Assembly (NCBI GenBank): GCA_009859145.1 | Contig: VRVR01000019.1 | Coordinates: forward strand, 31,073 to 95,072 | Direction: 5' to 3' | Origin: Andalucia godoyi | Lineage: Eukaryota > Discoba > Jakobea > Jakobida > Andaluciidae | DNA length: 64,000 nucleotides | Part shown: one piece after another, positions 8,053-20,600 of the stretch | How the letters are laid out: every line of letters starts with the position of its first letter | How positions within the stretch are numbered: the first letter of the stretch is position 1 | Notes under the pieces: model-generated | What the model saw: only the letters and a program-made list of their open reading frames with translations | Told to the model about the DNA's origin: nothing | The model's database searches: none | Made by a program: the position numbers and the translations under genes

Positions 8053-8641
8053 TACAGTTATCACGAGATCGTATTTCAATGAGAACTTCAAATACAGGAC
8101 GAACAACACGTTGCTGGATCATTTTCTTCTCCCGCTTCTCTGCAGTGCGTTCATGATGTGAAAGAGTAACAGTTCCCAATTCTCCGACAAGAAGAGAAAG
8201 CTCGGGATTATTCATAATGGACAAAATAGTCTCACCATGCGCACTCGCGATCATCTGCACTCCACGATCGCGGATCGCAGATGCAGCTTGACATTGCTTG
8301 CGAGTACTAATCTCGTCGATGGGAATCGTCTCCACACTATGATTTTCCACAGCTGCTAACATGCATTCATGAAGTAGTTCTGGCTTCTCAACAGGATATC
8401 GACGAGTCCTTTCTCCAATAGATTTATGCGCTTCATGACCGATACCACCAATTTCATTGGTGGTGTCAACCACCATGGTTCGCCGATGCAAGAAATCGCC
8501 CAAAATGCGGGAGAACTCTCGAAGACATGTGGTTTTTCCGAAACCACCCTTAGCAACAAACAAAATACTTTTCCCGCTCAAGATGAGGTCCGGAATAAGG
8601 TCAAGGCATCCGAACTGCAGCTTACTGAAACGCAGAGTCAT
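7925..8641 (-). CDS. Ycf45/SpoIIIAA-like P-loop ATPase
   Basis: The 238-residue frame carries, in order, GKSILFVAKGGFGKTT (Walker A, residues 23-38), a strand ending VVDTTNEIGG (57-66), the segment LAAVENH (95-101), a Walker B PIDEIST (107-113), RDRGVQMIASAHGETI and FEVLIEI. This is the motif string of the family containing plastid Ycf45 and the sporulation ATPase SpoIIIAA: DTSNEIGG, VENH, IDEIGT, AHG. The usual GxPGVGKTT is AKGGFGKTT here. Family members have about 100-200 more N-terminal residues with an R3H or related domain, and none is visible here. The gene is either truncated or has an upstream exon (a donor-like GGTGAGT lies near 8650). The last 35 residues are not conserved in the family. 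Cellular role unknown. Confidence 0.75.
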   Translation of the reverse strand: MTLRFSKLQFGCLDLIPDLILSGKSILFVAKGGFGKTTCLREFSRILGDFLHRRTMVVDTTNEIGGIGHEAHKSIGERTRRYPVEKPELLHECMLAAVENHSVETIPIDEISTRKQCQAASAIRDRGVQMIASAHGETILSIMNNPELSLLVGELGTVTLSHHERTAEKREKKMIQQRVVRPVFEVLIEIRSRDNCIIHKDVSKCLDDLLSTEGEAHAEERSRVVLSNRLVVQGCSVC

Positions 8642-9434
8642 TCCAACATACTCACCATCTCACTATTGAATAAAAATGTCACCATTACATCACCAAGTCG
8701 TCATCATTTTCTTTTACTCTACCACATGCAGGCATCACCAAAGCGTGCTCCGGGTATACACGGTGACGCCACAATCGCACCAAATAGTGCACTTCTTTCG
8801 CGTGTTCCACATCACCTATGCATCATGCTGAGCAACTTTTTTTAATTATTCTTCCTGATGTACATCCTGTTGGTCCGCTCGTCTCCTACAAATGGTGTCC
8901 ATCTGGCCTTTGCACAAGTACAGGGTTTTCTTCGTTTACCCACGCCGATGGAACCAATCGAATGCAACTGAGCTTGTGCCACTGCATCTCATCGGCGCAC
9001 ATATCGTTCTACAAGAAAGAACGCGCGGGCGGGCTCACCTTGTTCTGGAGCTGTCCCGCCATCCGACCTCTATCGAAGGGGTTGGGTTATACTACTGCAA
9101 ATTTGGCTACTTTTTTTTTACAATTAAAATAATTGTTTTCAAAGGATGTTCTATGATTATTAATGAGACGTCACGAGGGCATCTCGGAAAAAATTCGGTG
9201 ACATTTTTATTCAATAGTGACCGGCAGATGAATGACCTGGTGACGATACACGACGCGGTGCTCCACGCGAGCACCGTTGCATCATGTTGCTGCATCTCAG
9301 TCAGCGCTGTTCTTTTCATATATTTACAGAGTACGAAATGGCACAAGGAAAACAAGAACATCGACTCACAGAAGCACATGTGTCGAGAGAGAACAGGGGG
9401 GGGGGGGGGAAGACTAGCACAGCTGGGACATGAC
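8642..9434. other. Gap with no supported gene; contains a G14 run
   Basis: No frame shows a recognisable product. A plus-strand frame 8892-9905 is long but has low coding character and is antisense to better candidates further right. A run of 14 G lies at 9396-9409. The left edge may contain an upstream exon of the Ycf45-like gene. Confidence 0.3.
9396..9409. repeat. G14 homopolymer
   Basis: A run of 14 G lies between the membrane-protein exon fragment and the empty gap. It could form a G-rich structure or be a sequencing-length artefact. It lies outside any supported gene. Confidence 0.8.
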
Positions 9435-9721
9435 TCAGAGCAGCGAGGACTGGCTGCCAGAGGTTGCGGGTGCGGCCTCCCCGTGAACATTCCACATGAG
9501 TATTCCTCCCAAAGACTGCGACTGCACGTAGCTCAGGACAAGCGATGCGTCGGTGTACGAGACAAACGCCTGCGAGTACGACGCCTGGATGCCTGCGGGT
9601 GTCCACTGTCTGTCGTGATACGCTCGCACCCTCGAGACCATGTCACCACCGCACCACTCGTGCTGCTCGAACGTGCCTATTTGTCCGGAAGGGTGACGAT
9701 TCGTTTTGTGCGATTCGGCAA
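9435..9721 (-). CDS. Exon-like fragment; either last exon of the membrane-protein gene or a GH18-like remnant
   Basis: The frame is open from a stop near 9730 down to the stop at 9435 and reads well (YHDRQWTPAGIQASYSQAF, then SLGGILMWNVHGE). If GTATGT at 9924-9929 and CAAG at 9722-9725 are used as splice sites, a 208-nt intron with a pyrimidine-rich end is removed. The phase then fits: the single C left by the membrane-protein exon plus TT. The fragment would be that protein's C-terminal tail. Alternatively the stretch YTDASLVLSYVQSQSLGGILMW resembles the last strand of glycoside hydrolase family 18, but nothing else of that enzyme is present. Confidence 0.4.
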
Positions 9722-9864
9722 CTTGCCATCATTGAATTGGATGTTGGAAAAGAAGAAAAGAAAATATCATGTTAAAGGTGTTCATCGTTATCCGTTGATA
9801 GGGTTGCAGTTCTGTCTCGCGGGAAAATCCCAGATGTGTGCAAGCCGTTCGTGGATTCGGGTAT

Positions 9865-10800
9865 CTAGACAGAAGAAGGGCGAAACGGCGTTCGTAAGGT
9901 CCTGAATGTTGGGCTTCCGTGAGACATACGATTCTGGAGCCACAAAAAGATGCCGACCCCCGTGCTAAAGTACACTCCGAGCATGCGTGTAAACGAAGAC
10001 GCAGCAAGCAGCGTCCTTGGTGCAAAGTACGACGCAACGGCCAGATTGACAAATCGGATGTTGGTAAAGAAAACCGGGGTTGAGAGTGTTGCCACAGACA
10101 GGACGCCTCCGACACCGATCAGAAATGCCAGCCAGTTGAACAACTGGTTGCATCCCTGAGACCCTGACAGGAAGCGGATGACATAGAAAATGGACAAGAT
10201 GAGGAAGAAAGCAGTGCTGAGCGGGAATAACACAACTTGGTCCTGGGCAAGGACGACGTCGACTTTGGGCCCATCAAAAGACGGATAAAACCCACTTGTG
10301 ACAGCGCCCACCAATCCCTCGGTCTCAAAAACCACGCTTCGGAAGTAGCACATTACAATCTTGCAGAATGCAAAGCAGATCTTCAGAAATTTGTGCATGC
10401 CCCCCGATGGGCCTCCGTCGTCAGGGCCATTTGCCATTTCGCCCATCGCCGACACCGCACCGTCGACAGCAAGCGCAATAACGGCGAAGAACAGTGCCGC
10501 ATAGATGTTGAATTTCTGTATCGAGTCTGGGTCCACTTGGATAAAGTGTCCACCGTCCTCGAGGTAGTAAAAGCTCAGTCCGCCGAACTGATCCTTGAAG
10601 TTATCAGGATCATAAGACGAATCAGGATCGAATCCGAGAGTGCACTGAGAGGAAAGGGTCGTTGCGAATTTTGAATCCGGACAATCGACAGTGAACATGG
10701 AACCTTCCTTCACGGTGCCTCCGACAGCAGCGCACAGCAGAATGATGGCCACCAAAGCACTTAGCACGTGCATCACCGCCTTTGCTCCTTTAGTCCCCAT
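9865..10800 (-). CDS. Multi-pass membrane protein, unrecognised
   Basis: The 311-residue frame starts MGTKGAKAVMHV. Hydrophobic spans lie at about residues 9-30, 98-121, 192-214, 224-249 and 272-290, with two weaker ones between. The loop after the first span has two Cys (VDCPD, SSQCTL) and many Asp, suggesting an extracellular domain closed by a disulfide. The first span may be a signal anchor. After WLQNR the frame contains GTATGT, a good splice donor, and the 20 residues that follow are probably intronic, so the real protein may continue at 9721. That would give about 385 residues. A tetraspan-like architecture is plausible, but no signature confirms it. Confidence 0.6.
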   Translation of the reverse strand: MGTKGAKAVMHVLSALVAIILLCAAVGGTVKEGSMFTVDCPDSKFATTLSSQCTLGFDPDSSYDPDNFKDQFGGLSFYYLEDGGHFIQVDPDSIQKFNIYAALFFAVIALAVDGAVSAMGEMANGPDDGGPSGGMHKFLKICFAFCKIVMCYFRSVVFETEGLVGAVTSGFYPSFDGPKVDVVLAQDQVVLFPLSTAFFLILSIFYVIRFLSGSQGCNQLFNWLAFLIGVGGVLSVATLSTPVFFTNIRFVNLAVASYFAPRTLLAASSFTRMLGVYFSTGVGIFLWLQNRMSHGSPTFRTLRTPFRPSSV

Positions 10801-11638
10801 CTCACGTGCATCCGTTGAATCACGTCATTTGAATACGCAGAGTGAATGAAAGAAGAAGAAAAAGAGTCCACTTCGCGACAAGATGGTGCGCCACCCGCCA
10901 CCCGTCGGCACCTTCGTCCATTGACGTCAGGTGACATAATGTCGCATCGCCCGTGATGCTGTCGATTTGAGCCCTACTCCAATATGAACCATCAATCCAG
11001 CTCCGGTGATGCTTCGGAGAAAACGCGGGAGCGAGTACTGCGGCATTGCAAGCAAAAACTGCTAAGAGACTTCCCGTCTCTTTCTAAATCAGCACCGACC
11101 GGGAAAAATCTGGGCCGAATCGCCAGCACAGCTTCCATTCCAATGATGGATGTGCTCCATTTGGCATTTGCCCTGTCTGCTTTCTGCCTGCTTCTGGCGT
11201 CGCGACAGCCCCGGCACATACCATTTGCCTCGATGCGCCCCACAGAACCCCAGACGCAGAAGCCTCCAAAGCGAAGGGAAGTGAAGCGCGAGAACGTGCT
11301 GTATCGTTCCTGTGCAATGATGGGCACTCAGAAGGACGTCTTTTTTTGCGGACCCCCCTCCCCCGTCCCCCGATCGTTTTAATGTAAACCTTTCTTGTTT
11401 CGTATTCGAGGGCACATGACAAGACAGTGGCTGCGACGAACCAACCCGCTGAGTTTGGCGTCTTCTGAAGCACTCGCAATTTTGCAGATGATTCCAGCAC
11501 GTTTGCTATCCATTTTGCCCACAGCATCTCGCATTCGGGGACATCGACAACGTTCATCCATTGCAACATAGTGCCGACGTCTTTTTCCAATGATCTTTAT
11601 TTCTTCTTTTTTTTTTAAAAAAAAATCGTGTACTACTT
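10801..11638. other. Gap between FAS 3' end and membrane-protein gene
   Basis: The stretch holds competing frames: plus 10984-11382 (begins MNHQSSSGDASEKTRERVL, with one hydrophobic segment near residues 54-70) and minus 11084-11590 (coding-like MLQWMNVVDVPECEMLWAKW near its start). Neither shows a family motif. A run of T/A at 11610-11625 next to the FAS stop may be its 3' untranslated region. Confidence 0.25.
10984..11382 (+). CDS. Weak candidate small protein, 132 residues
   Basis: ATG 10984 opens a basic, helical N-terminus (EKTRERVLRHCKQKLLRDF), then a possible membrane segment (MMDVLHLAFALSAFCLLLA) and a Pro-rich tail. No family is recognised. The opposite strand has a rival frame, so this call is tentative. 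It would be divergent from the 10800 membrane-protein gene. Confidence 0.25.
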   Translation: MNHQSSSGDASEKTRERVLRHCKQKLLRDFPSLSKSAPTGKNLGRIASTASIPMMDVLHLAFALSAFCLLLASRQPRHIPFASMRPTEPQTQKPPKRREVKRENVLYRSCAMMGTQKDVFFCGPPSPVPRSF

Positions 11639-14600
11639 CTATTGGGTCATCCACGGTGGTATGCACGCCTGTTGTTGGCCCCGCGCTTCCAACATGCCTT
11701 GCACAAACGCAGCAGCGTCAAACTCTTTGAGGTCCTCATAGTCCTCGGTCGTGCATGAATCGCTCTGGACATACTGGAGGGCAGAAATCTTCCCGCTTTG
11801 CGTACCGCGGTGCAAGGCGACTGAGCGAGCCTCCGACTGGATCGCCTTGAGCATCCACACCCGCGCTTGATCAACAGACGAAAATCGCAATGCTTGCGGA
11901 ATCTCGTAGATTGCAAATCCATCCAGTCCGTTGAATCCAAACGAGTTTCCAGCAACGCAGTAGCGCAAACGATCTCCGGTCTGGAGCAAAGTTCCTGCAC
12001 GGAGCCGAGATGGCTGCGTCGCACCGACATGGGTGCTCTTGGTCAGCGTCGCCGAGAACGGAGAGCTCGCCGTGGAGACTTCCAGATTGTTCAAGCCAGG
12101 ATGCGGCAGTGTGCGGCGATGCATGCCGGACATCAGCAGCAAGACGTCCTCGGTAAGCGTGCCTCCCAGGCAGTGACGCAGGTTGTATTTCGGATGCGAC
12201 TCGAATATCCGGACGTTGTCAATTTGCAAAACTCGCTTCATGCCCGCTTCCAAATTTGCAATTTCCGAAATCCACTGTGCCGTGTGAGAAGTTGAGAAGT
12301 TGAGCTGTTCGGCAAGCCGGCTGCTCCTCTCGAGAATGTCGTTGGACGATGCAACACTCGACCGCAGGTCTTCCACCGTCCGGTTGGTGCGCTGCGCAAC
12401 CCACTGCTGCACGGTTTCATTTTCAGCACCCGCACACGATTGCAGCATGCACCAATCAAGGGCTTCCAGGAACGCGCCAATGGCAAAGGACTCGCTCTGA
12501 ATACTATCCCCTCCCGTCCCGGTGCTGTGGCTGCTCATCATGTAAATATCCTTGAGTGTGACGTCTCCAAACAGTCGGGCGTCCCGAAGCCCGTCCACAA
12601 ACACCTTTCGCTGACCAAATCGCCCGACACCAGTCCACGCACGGCTCTTCCCGTCTGGCTCCAACGTTGGACCATCGCTGCAGCATTCAGAAGCGCGGAT
12701 TACAGCAACCGGACGATACCCGTAGCGCTTGACAGCCCATCCTGTAACAAGCATCATGGCACCGGCGCCGACTCCGATCTGGAACTTTGCCACTCGATCG
12801 CGGTCGTGCGGACGACATTGCCGGTGCGGCGGAAACTCCTTTGCATCTGCCTCCGAAGCTTTCAAAAGCGCACCCACTCGATCAAAGGCATTTTGGCATT
12901 CATGGGTACCGCCATCGTCTGAACACGATACGCACATGACCTTTTGCAACGCTGTCGCACGAAGACGATCGACTTCCAACCGCATCGATTCACTGTTGTA
13001 CCGGCCGATCCGCTTTTCCAAGTCCTCTGCTTTCCTCAGTGCAGACCGCATTTGCTGCACTGCGGTCCACAGCGTCTTCTTTGCCGTGGCACACGCTTGC
13101 GGATCATCCGTCGCAGGACCGGTGGCACCAAACTGGTCGCTGGCAGTGCGACCTGCTGCTGCAGATGGGATGGACAGGACGATGCCAAGCTGGCCCACAT
13201 CCATGCCGCGCATGCAATCCTGCTGCTGTCGTCGGATCGTCTCCAGTGCCCCCATTCCGTTCGAAAACAGCACACACACATTCTGAGCGCCGTGTCGCTC
13301 GGTGACTTCGCGGGGCACCAGTCCCATCATTCTGCAGGCCTCTGTGAGCGCAAGCTGTCCCATCAAGATATTGCGGGCATCATGGTCCGCAATCGACAAG
13401 TTGCCCCCGAGTCGTGACCAGTCCAACGGTGGAATATCCGCGACAATTTGCGGTCCAATCGCGTCGATAATCATTCGACTTAATGATGCACCCTCCTTCC
13501 GTGCAAACACTACCTTTTCTCCCAAAACCGAGCGTTCCTCCAGCTGGTATCCACTCTGCAACAGCCGTTCGACGTGGTGGAATACAGAGACATCAAAAGA
13601 ACTGGACGTTTTCTCAAGTTTGCTTGACAATTCAGTGCGAAATCCGAGCAAGATTTCGTCATCTCCAACGTAGTCGTGGTACCTCCTATACTCGTCCGAC
13701 CGCTGACCCGTTCGCACCAGCATGCGAGGGCCAAGATTGGCTCGAATCTGCTTTCCGAACTTGTGCACAACATCATCCAAAGTCATTCCGTCTTCGACCG
13801 CAAGGCCCATAGCGCGAGCAACGTACAAGACACCCAAGAAAGACGGCCAGTCTTCTTCGGAGCGCAGAAAATGGCTCTGCTGCAAGTCCATCACATTGGC
13901 AAAGGACGATATCGCAGAATCTCCCCATGATGACACCATACCCATCCCGACCACGACAATATCCTCGTCGTCAATCATCGGATACGGTGCGTCCGCTCCG
14001 TCCAGTTCATCAATCCAAAAGCCATAATCGACCAGCGATCGAACCTGTCCAACCTCGAAAACATGGCGCTGTTTCTGCACTTCTGGATTGTCTGCCGCAT
14101 TCTCATTGTCCTCCGCATCGTGCATCTCCAAGGCTGCCATGGCATGGGTACGATTCAGAACATGTTGGATGCCTCCTACCACAACCTGGTCAAGACGCAT
14201 GAACCCGCCATCTGCACAGCGACCGATCACATCCTGGTCACCGTACGATGGGTTGAGAAGGGACACCACGATCGCCGCCATATCCGCTCCATCAAACACC
14301 CACAATGGCGTGTCGAACTCTTCCAACGCAACCGATTCGAGCAAGTCAGAGATGTGCTGGAACGATGACATGATGCCTGTTGGTTTGGCAGCCTTGGACG
14401 AACTCACTGCTGCGACACGAGGAACAACTGCTCCCGTGATCAAAGAGATCTCGCGGAGCATCGGGCGTGAAGAGCCATCGCGCGTGTAGTACAGGCCCTC
14501 TGAGTCCCGGCGCATTGCCCATTGACCAGGAGGCATCGATGCCTTTGCAAAAGGGTAGCTGCCGCTGCCTCCAAGCGCAAACTTGTCGTTCGGACTGGAA

Positions 14601-17600
14601 AAGTTCACGACTGTCAGGACTGGCTGGCTGTGCTCGTCCTCGCCTTCACGGTACCATTGGAGGAGCTTTCCAACGGCGTACCGAAATGCCTCCACCAGCG
14701 AGTACATCACGCTGAAAAAGTCCAGGCGCTGGGAGATGGTCCCGTAGTCTTCCGATGCCATTGCATTCATGATAATGTCTGGTTTCCAATCCAGCTGTTG
14801 AAGCGCGCCAACCAGCAAATCGATGTTGGAATAATTCGGTGAAAACGCAGTGGACGCATGGAGAGACGCCCCACACACTGCCCATTCATCCCTCATCTCG
14901 CGCAGTGTGTCCTCCACATCACCAAAGGTCGATCTTGTGGTAATCCAAACATCGGCTCCCAGACTCAGCAACACACAGGCCGTCGGCTTTCCAATCGTGC
15001 CCAAGCCACCCAGCATCAGAACCCTCTTGCCCTTCAGATCCATGCCGCCGGCAACAAGCTTGGATACATCGGACATCGTGTCCGAATCCACGAAATTGGA
15101 ATCCGACCATTGCGACAACACCATCGGCAAAGGCATCGCACGAGGGCGAGATACCCGAGACCCGTCAGACTGCGACTGGATGGTGAACGGCTCCCACCAG
15201 TGAAGATAAACTGCGCAACCATTCTCGAAGTGCTGCAACAAATCACAGCAAACACGCGATCTTGCGACATCCTGACGACTCACGAAAAACTCTCGCAACG
15301 ACGAAAGCCACGCACACCGGGTTTGGTCCATTTGATGGCTTACGTGGCATACCTTGTATCGATATGCATCCGAATCAAACTCAACGTTCTTCGACGATAC
15401 CTCCTCCATCAACCGCAGGGCATTGGCACAGCATGAGTTCAGGTTGGAATGCGACCAGGCTGCGTGAACCCGAGCGGACCATGAATGGGTCATTGCAGAA
15501 ATAAAGCTGGCTGACAACTCGTGGGACAATTTTTCCAACAGCTTCTTGGCATGATGCGCATCAGCAGTGGCGGCATCGTTTCGGATGATGCACCCTGTGG
15601 ACATGTCGAGAATCACAGAGTCTTGTGTGAGCGGCTTGGAAGGAATCGACGAAGCGCCAGCTGCGATTCGCTCCCGGATGGCGTCGTCCACCAGCTTTTT
15701 CAGTGCATCGACATTCACGGCAGAGACAGGAACCGCCGACACCCCATCCTCCGAGATCCCAAGAGGAGCATCCTCCTGGCGTGCGCAATGAACCGTCAGC
15801 TGTTTCCGGAGGCGATCAAAAAGCGCCGTACGAACTTTCCGCAAGTTATCGGATTCCCGTTTGAATTCTGCTTGCGGCTTCCAGTTTTCCACCCGCTTCA
15901 TCAAATAATCCAGATTCTCTGTCGAGGACAACGGATCGACAAGGCGGCAACAGACCTGCTCGTACAGTGTTTGGAAGACTTCGGACTCCACAGTCACCTT
16001 GCCGTCCTTGGCCAAGTCAAAGAATGTCCGTCCACTGACTTGGTGATCATTCATCAAGGACTTATAGCTGCACGAAACATCTTTCCACGGCTGCTCGCCG
16101 TCCTTCGCAGGAGCAGAAGAAAATGCATGATCCCACAAGCGACACATCAGAGAGAAGATTCCGTCCACAGTGCCTCCCTCTAGTTCTTTTGCATCGTGAT
16201 CCGAGGGCGGCACTGCAATGTTCAGGCGATGTCGAATCTGATTGATTAGACCTGTGATTTCCAGCGAGGACAGGTTCAGGTTTGCTAATCGCTTGGAGGA
16301 AACAATGTCCTTCAGTTTGATGGACTCGTTGGTATCCACCAACGACGTGACGATTGCTGCCCACACCAGTGCGGACGGAGAGCCAATCACAGAAAGGTCG
16401 GACAGCAAAGGTGACAACATCGCGGAACCCTTTGCATCGATTCTACAAGTCGACAGCGCCAAATCGATTGCACACCATTGCAGGGGGCTGATGACGGCTA
16501 GGCTTTGCCGGCTTCCTGCTTGGCTTCGCGCGGGAACAGCAGCGGTAGCGGTAGCGGGAGCAGGAGCAGGAGCAGGAGCAAGAGCAGGAGCAAGGGGAGC
16601 AACCAAGTTAGCGGCAACAGTTGCAATGCTCTTCATCTCAGACACAACGGGAACTTCTGAGGGATGCACAGCGTCGGCAGAAGCGGAGATCAGAGTTTTG
16701 ATCAGTGCCTCAAGTCCAATAGACACCGACGCATGCCTGACTTCGGGATCCTGAGAGAAGATTCGGCGCGCCAAGTTGTTCAAGACAGACGATTCACCAA
16801 ACTCTACAAAGCGCAAGACTCCACTTCGTCGAGCTGTCTTCATCACACCGTCCCATTGGACGGACGCAGAATTCATCCCGACAAGCTCTTCAAGAACGTC
16901 TTCTTTCGTGCGCAAAACACGCAAAGATCCGTCTTCATAGCACGGCTTGACAATGGACAGCATTGGAATCTTGGGATTGGAGATGCTTGTGCTGGAAACA
17001 ATGAAGTCCCTCAGTAGCGCTTCCATCGCAACCAACTTTGACGAGTGAAACGCCACATTACCCGGTAGCACCTTCACGATATAATCAAGCGCGCCAAATC
17101 GCTTCACTGCAGCATGCAGAGCGTCCTCATCCCCGGAGATCACCACTTGGGAATAGTCATGCGAAAGACAGTTGATGTTTGCAATTTCCAACACAGAATG
17201 CGCAAACGCGGGCGATGACGCGACGACCTCTTGCAAGGTGTCCAGAACCACCCCAAGATCCATCAGGGACCTCTTGACAACCGAAGCGATTCTGCCTCGA
17301 CAATGTTCCTTCAAGAGCAGCCCCCGCTTGCGAACAATCCGCAAGCTGTCCGTGAGGGACAGCGCGCCACTGATCACAGCCGCTGTGTACTGACCCAAAG
17401 AGTGTCCGACCACATATGCTGGAGGTGGTGCGCCACGCTCTTGCGCGTTCTCAAAGTATGCCACGCATGTCGCAACAATCGCACAAGACGAATTCTCAAC
17501 TTCGTTCAGATACTCCTCATCCGTACGCCGGGACGACTCCTTGTCGCAGACGATCTTGCAAAGACGAGAATCAATCTCATTCAACGCAGATGTAATACGT

Positions 17601-20600
17601 GCTTTCGCGTGGGGAGAAGTTTCACACAGTGAGGAGGCCATGCCGACTCGCTGAGAAGCATTGCCGACAAACATTGCGATACTGGAAAAAGCACGCAGCA
17701 GCAGGGTCCCCTGCACTTTTCGCTTTCCATCAAGCCGAGAAACAACAACGAAGCTGAAGCATTCGATATTATTCTGCAATAAGCGAGAAAATCGGACATC
17801 CAACAACAGCTGCTCTCCGGGTGCCACAGGGCTCACCACAGCGGTCGATTCTCCGAAACCAACAAACCGGTCAATGTGCTCCAATCCGACAAACCCTTCC
17901 AAGAAGAGATGGCCAACGTGCAACAGCAGCAGCCATCCTTGAACAATAACTCCGTCCGCAAGTCCGCATCGATTTGCGAACCGATCGTCAGTGTGCAACC
18001 ACTGACGATCCAGATAATACGACTCCATCATGCTCCGAGAAACAGAAAACTCCTTGCTGAAAACGTGGACATCGAGCGCATCCGACCCTTCCGTGCACAT
18101 GCATTGCTCCAACGAATGCTGCGCGGGCGGCAGATGCTCAAATAACACTTGGCTGCTGCTGAACTGTGAAGGATCCCAACATCTCGATAAGAACTTCGAA
18201 GACAATGTTGCCACCAGCTCTCCTGCGGGCTCCCGGACCACAACGGTCCATATCTGTACTTCGCGCCCTGCTCGGAGGTCCTGTGCCCGAATTACTTGCG
18301 AGAGAACGCGAACCACATCGCCTTCCGCCAACGCAACCCCTGTGCTTTGGAAGGACTGTCCGGAGTGAACGACTCGTGAAAAGTCAATGGCGAACGGGGA
18401 GGTTAGTGCGCATTGTACCAGCGATTTCCAAGCCAGGTGAAGTGCAAAAAATGGATGCACCAGAGCGCTCTTCAAGCGTCGCACAACAAACCTCTTGGAA
18501 GTCGCGCCCATCGACTTGTGAAACCGCAAGACATCGTCCGCAACGACGCGCTCGGTAGTGCCGTCTGCCATATTGCATCCCCAGCACCCCAAGTATGCGG
18601 AGCGCAGATCATCGATCGTCGAGGAGTAGTTGGTGACATCGACGCGCGTGCGGCCCACGATTGAGCGACGCACAGTGTAGGACCATGTTACTGGAAACAG
18701 CCGGCCAGTGGAATCCATAAGATTCCATTGCTCCAGGAAAACGGAACGATGTTCATCAAAGGTAATTTTGATGAGCTCTCGTTTTTCCTTCGAGGAAACA
18801 GAAATTTCGCGGAGAGTACCATCGCTGATCCTAAGGCAGACGACATCGCCGACAAACGTTCGAACAGCAGAGCGCAGCGGATTGCTCACTTTCCTGACTC
18901 CAAACTCAGAAGCAGAGACGCGCTCTTCTGCGATGCCATCTGCGAGATTAAATGTCTTGCGACCTCCAAAGGAGGAGAGGAAGCGAATCCAGTCGTCCGC
19001 TTCAGGCACTGCAACAATCTCGCAAGACCACTCGTGCGCATCGCTGTGAAGAACGCGCACTCCCTGGAGGCGCTTCGCAGCCAGAACAGGATCCCTTCGT
19101 TGGAGCGCATTCTTGGAGAGCTCGATTTCCATCGCCAGTCGATACGATTTCTGCAGAAATTCCAACGCTCGATCGCGAAGGTCCTCTAGAATTTCGTGAG
19201 CCGGCTTCAGCAGGTACTTGAACGGATCCACGCCCTCTGCTGCCAGCGCCAACATCCCCGACCGAATGGATCGGCCTCCAAGAACATAAGACCGCTGAGG
19301 ATCGATGTCCGGCTCCATGATTGCCCATGTTCGGTATGATCGGAAAAGCGAAATGACCTGCTTCCGGCTGAGCCTCGACAGCGCAGCAGCCAGCTTCTCT
19401 TGATCGGAGGACAGCCAGTAAGGCCACACGTCCGTCAACAACGGCTTGTTTCGGCTCTCGTTCCTCTCTGTCAAACTGGCACACCAAAGGCGATGCAGCA
19501 ACTTTCTCTGAGAAACCGGCTCTCTCAAGAACAGCGTCGAAGTGCGCGCCCCAAGCTCCGCCCCAATTGGCTCGTCGCTCCCTTTCGACTCCAGCATGAC
19601 CGTAAGCTCCAGAAGATCTTCAGAGAACGAATTCCGAATCAGATTGATGGACCTGTCGAACTCGCTCTTACACTGCACAAAGGCATCCGCTCCTTCAAAG
19701 GCGGCTTTTGCAAGAAACTCCTTAACTTGGACCGGAGGAGCAGATTCCAAAGCGACTTGCATCAAACTTCCAAGCTGCACACCACCTCGGACAGGCTGGT
19801 TAGCCATTACCAACAACGCATCAGCAATGGCAGAAGGTGTGCTCTGACCGCCAGTCATGAACCACGGATAGGGCGGCGGCGCAGAATCCAGCAGCGACGC
19901 AGCCAGAGAGTGTCCGTATCGAATCGATGGATTCTGTCGATCAATATTGTGGCCGCCCCCTTCCGCACCCTCTGGAGCGAAGGCAAGCAAATGATGCAAG
20001 GAACGGTCCACCTCGGGATAGATCACATTGCAGAAGTGTTCCCATCTCCTTTCGTTCTCACAGAGAGGGAGAATGGCAATGCCGGCACGCAACAACGGTT
20101 CGTACGTCTCCTTCCAATCCGCCAACGTGATCATGGAAAATGCAACAGACACGATCTTGATGGGAATGCCCTCTTGGACCTTGGCTTGGAGTATGCGCTC
20201 CACCTGCAGCTTGTAGAATCCGCTGGGGTCACCGTGGATGACATTCGCTCCAAAGGGACGTCCCTCTGACCACAAAGGATCGCCCCTACTGTGCAGAAGC
20301 TCCTGTGTGCGACGGTGAATCTCTCGAATCTCTGCAGTCAGTGCTTCCAGATCGCTTCCAAGGGTCGTTGCCGCAAGAAAGCACAAGTATCCGCGAGCCG
20401 CCACAGAAGACACAAGTTCCGCGCGATTGTTTCCTGTCATGGCTGCTACGGCAATGGGAAGTCGGCCGTCGAAGCCGAGGTGATGAAGAAACTCGCTCCA
20501 CAGAGACGGGGTCTCTCCGTCTCCGTCATGAAGGTTCAGCACCTTTTCTACTCTGTTGATGAACTCGCGACGTTGCTCGTCGTCTTGCAAAATCACCGAG

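Noticed and set aside
9435-9721. Chitinase (GH18) gene
   Set aside because: Only a resemblance to the last barrel strand is seen. No DxxDxDxE motif or other strand lies nearby, so I list it as an exon-like fragment.
8892-9905. 337-codon plus-strand frame
   Set aside because: Rich in Arg and Cys with no pattern. It crosses the G14 run and is antisense to the better exon-like frame and the candidate intron.
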